The notes beneath the pieces were generated by a model. That model was not told the origin of the DNA. It did not search any database and saw only the letters and a program-made list of their open reading frames with translations. This document shows, in pieces, positions 5,589-7,486 of a DNA stretch of 7,486 nucleotides (position 1 is the stretch's first letter; each line of letters begins with the position of its first letter). The translations under genes and the position numbers were made by a program. This DNA comes from MWAR01 sp035388825. GTDB lineage: Bacteria; Muiribacteriota; Ozemobacteria; Ozemobacterales; Ozemobacteraceae. The stretch covers positions 1 through 7,486 of the forward strand of contig DAOOQQ010000126.1 of assembly GCA_035388825.1 (NCBI GenBank). The letters are read 5' to 3'.

Positions 5589-7376
5589 TCAGTTTTCGGC
5601 GGCAAGGCGCATCTGGTCGAAGTCCTCGGGATACAGCGTGGTCAGCTGACCGGTCGAATCGCCCGGTTTCACGGGCTGGTAGGGCTTGAGACCGCTCTTC
5701 TGCTTCACGGCCGCGAACTCGGCACCGAGACCGGCTTCGAGGATCTTGAGCGGATCGCCGGTGAAAAAGCCCTTCGCCTCACGGTCGGCGATCAGCTTCG
5801 CGGCCGCTTCCGGCGTGGCGCCGAGGACGACCAGCATCTTGGCCGTGACGGTGTTGAGATCCATGTTGAAGTTCCAGACGTTGTCTTCCTTCTTGCCGAA
5901 CTTCTGGGCAAGCCGCTCTTTCACGAGCGCAGAGCCCGAGCGCTTCTCCCCGTCGAGCTTGAGAGCACCGGAGAACCAGAGCTGCGGCCCGACATTCGCG
6001 AACGGATCGGCCCCCTTCATGGCCTTGTCGAACAGGCCCTCCTTGAACTCGACGAACGCCTTTCTGGCCTTCTCGAAGCTTTCCTTGTCGAGTTTCTTCG
6101 CCACATAGGCGAGCTTCGCTTCATAAGAAGCCCTGTAGAGCGGAGCCGCCTGCCGATCCATCGTCACGTAGTTCATGCCTTCGAGCAGGATGCGATACAC
6201 GACCTTCTTGTCGTCCGGATACATCTTGACGAACTCGGTGATGAACTCGGGATAGCTCTGCGGCTGCGCCAGCAGCATGACCGAGATGCACTTCTCGTAG
6301 GCGCCGGTGATGGCGCGGCTGGTCAGGATGTCGTAGAACTGGCCGGCGACGACGCCTTCGGTGCAGACCAGCTGGAGGCCGTTCTTCAGGACGCCGGTCT
6401 TCTTGCCGGTCGGCTTCGCCCAGATGTACCGGTCACGCCGGATCGGATCCTGGCGGCCATACAAAAAGTCTGAGATATTATATTTTTTGCGATCTTTTTC
6501 GGTCAGCTTCGGGTTGGCCGGTCCATAGACGGCCTCGAACGCCTCTGCCCAGCCCTCGATATAGGCCATGCCCAGATCCGTGATGTAGGGGGCATCGTGG
6601 CCATTGGTCGAGATGCGCTGGATCACGGCGAAGGTGCGGCCATACATGTCGAACATGATGCCGTGGGCGTTTTCATGGCCGAGCACGAGGTCCAGGGTGT
6701 CGTTCTGCATCGCGTCCTTCACGGAGAACAGCTTCTGCCCGCCGGACTCGATATCCAGGACGCAGATGGCGGACGTTTCGAGACCCAGCCGCTTGCCGGT
6801 CTTGGCTTCGACCCGCTCCATGCCGAGCGGAATCATGCAGGGGCCGGGGGTCGGCACGAACGAAGGGAGCGGGGATCGCTCGAGCACGACCAGCGAGGAG
6901 CCGGCCTGCTGCGACAGGAAGTCGACGATCGCCTTTTTCTGCTCGTCGCTCAGCTTGTCCGCCGGCACGCCCTTGAGCATCTTGCTGACGACCTGGAACT
7001 TCATCTGGCGCGCCGTCCGGCGCAGCTTCAGAGAGTCCTGCATCTCCTTGCTGTCCTTGAGATACGGGAGCACGCTCTGGACGTGAAACCCCTTCGGATC
7101 ACCGCTCGTCACCTGGATGGCGTCCATGCCGAGAGCATTGAACAGGAACCCGATCTCGTTGATCTTGACGGATTTCGGGATGCCGAGCATCTTTCCGAGG
7201 GTTCCCGTGATGATGCCGCTTCCGACCGTGACCGGCGCGCAGATCGAGAATGCGTCGTCCTGCAGGGGGTCATTGTCGGTGGAAATCGATGTGGGCGGCG
7301 TGCGGGCCTCCACGGCACAGGCGATCAGACCGGCGGCGCAAGCCACGAGCAGGGGTTTCCGGAACAAGGCAAACAT
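5589..7376 (-). CDS. Exported HEXXH zinc metalloprotease with a C-terminal helix-hairpin-helix-like segment
   Basis: The protein has 595 residues from the ATG preceded by GGGAGGT 6 bases upstream. Earlier in-frame ATGs lie in or before the promoter and are excluded. Residues 1-24 form a signal peptide. Cleavage after AVEA is plausible, and LIAC (17-20) also fits a lipobox, so it may be a lipoprotein. The catalytic motif is HENAH (234-238): two zinc histidines plus the general-base Glu235. About 35 residues on, EGWAEAFE (274-281) offers the third ligand, Glu274 or Glu278, as in gluzincin-type peptidases. The central part (290-480) is helical, basic and not assigned to a family. Residues about 506-552, starting DLNTVTAKML and continuing PEAAAKLIADREAKGFF, resemble the ComEA-type helix-hairpin-helix fold. 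Its substrate is unknown. The gene is monocistronic with its own promoter and a terminator about 165 bases past its stop. Confidence 0.85.
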   Translation of the reverse strand: MFALFRKPLLVACAAGLIACAVEARTPPTSISTDNDPLQDDAFSICAPVTVGSGIITGTLGKMLGIPKSVKINEIGFLFNALGMDAIQVTSGDPKGFHVQSVLPYLKDSKEMQDSLKLRRTARQMKFQVVSKMLKGVPADKLSDEQKKAIVDFLSQQAGSSLVVLERSPLPSFVPTPGPCMIPLGMERVEAKTGKRLGLETSAICVLDIESGGQKLFSVKDAMQNDTLDLVLGHENAHGIMFDMYGRTFAVIQRISTNGHDAPYITDLGMAYIEGWAEAFEAVYGPANPKLTEKDRKKYNISDFLYGRQDPIRRDRYIWAKPTGKKTGVLKNGLQLVCTEGVVAGQFYDILTSRAITGAYEKCISVMLLAQPQSYPEFITEFVKMYPDDKKVVYRILLEGMNYVTMDRQAAPLYRASYEAKLAYVAKKLDKESFEKARKAFVEFKEGLFDKAMKGADPFANVGPQLWFSGALKLDGEKRSGSALVKERLAQKFGKKEDNVWNFNMDLNTVTAKMLVVLGATPEAAAKLIADREAKGFFTGDPLKILEAGLGAEFAAVKQKSGLKPYQPVKPGDSTGQLTTLYPEDFDQMRLAAEN

Positions 7377-7413
7377 GGGCAACCTCCCTGAAAATGTGCT
7401 CGAGATTCTTTTC

Positions 7414-7442
7414 ATTATACCAGCTGTCACCGGGTTATGCAA
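7414..7442 (-). promoter_or_regulatory. Strong extended -10 promoter of the metalloprotease gene
   Basis: On the minus strand TGGTATAAT carries a perfect TATAAT (7419-7414) with the extended TG. Seventeen bases upstream is TTGCAT (7442-7437), a poorer -35 (3 of 6), as is common when the extended element is present. The predicted start near 7407 gives an untranslated leader of about 30 bases containing the Shine-Dalgarno at 7388-7382. Bases 7443-7486, upstream of it, hold an A/T-rich run and no gene I can support. Confidence 0.85.
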
Positions 7443-7486
7443 CCTTTTTTCTGTAAATTTCCTCTTCGGGTGTAAGTGAATGAATC

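Noticed and set aside
6597..7391. Plus-strand open frame of 264 codons opposite the protease gene
   Set aside because: It is an antisense shadow rich in His, Glu and Arg with no motif, over the HENAH-coding strand.

Overview
The window looks like ordinary chromosome from a GC-rich (roughly 60% by eye) bacterium, probably with a diderm or otherwise export-competent envelope, since it carries an exported TlpA-type thioredoxin and an exported metalloprotease. I cannot name the phylum. The gene families point to an environmental or anaerobic lineage outside the well-studied model phyla, but this is inference. I see no RNA genes, CRISPR array, insertion sequence, integrase or phage genes.

Layout. 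(1) Bases 1-2592, minus strand: a two-gene operon. Its promoter sits immediately before the first ATG. The first gene is a 4-hydroxy-2-oxovalerate aldolase-like DRE-TIM metallolyase with an extra C-terminal domain of about 270 residues. Its stop codon overlaps the start of the second gene (ATGA), a COG2309/M29-like metal-dependent hydrolase or dioxygenase cut off by the left edge. (2) Bases 2636-4556, minus strand: a three-gene redox cassette. In order of transcription it holds a 58-residue membrane peptide ending in CLQCIGIG (CD1871A-like), a NapH/YccM-like polyferredoxin membrane protein joined to it by an ATGA overlap, and an exported TlpA-like thioredoxin. A strong intrinsic terminator closes it. 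(3) Bases 4658-5424, plus strand: a small hypothetical coiled-coil protein and a UPF0145/YbjQ-family protein, each with a strong Shine-Dalgarno sequence, followed by a long hairpin that can terminate from both sides. (4) Bases 5425-5588: a non-coding stretch with degenerate tandem repeats ending in GTGGTGAA and an 11-bp inverted repeat. (5) Bases 5589-7442, minus strand: a large exported HENAH-type zinc protease with a C-terminal helix-hairpin-helix-like segment, behind an excellent extended -10 promoter.

How the parts may work together. The redox cassette is the clearest system. The polyferredoxin could carry electrons across the membrane, the small CXXC peptide could be its partner or substrate, and the exported thioredoxin could receive reducing power or handle disulfides outside the membrane. 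The aldolase/M29 pair looks like two consecutive or coupled metabolic enzymes of unknown substrate. Two of the three recognisable minus-strand promoters lie so close to the start codon that their transcripts would be leaderless or nearly so, and neither of those genes has a Shine-Dalgarno sequence. The other genes mostly have clear ones.
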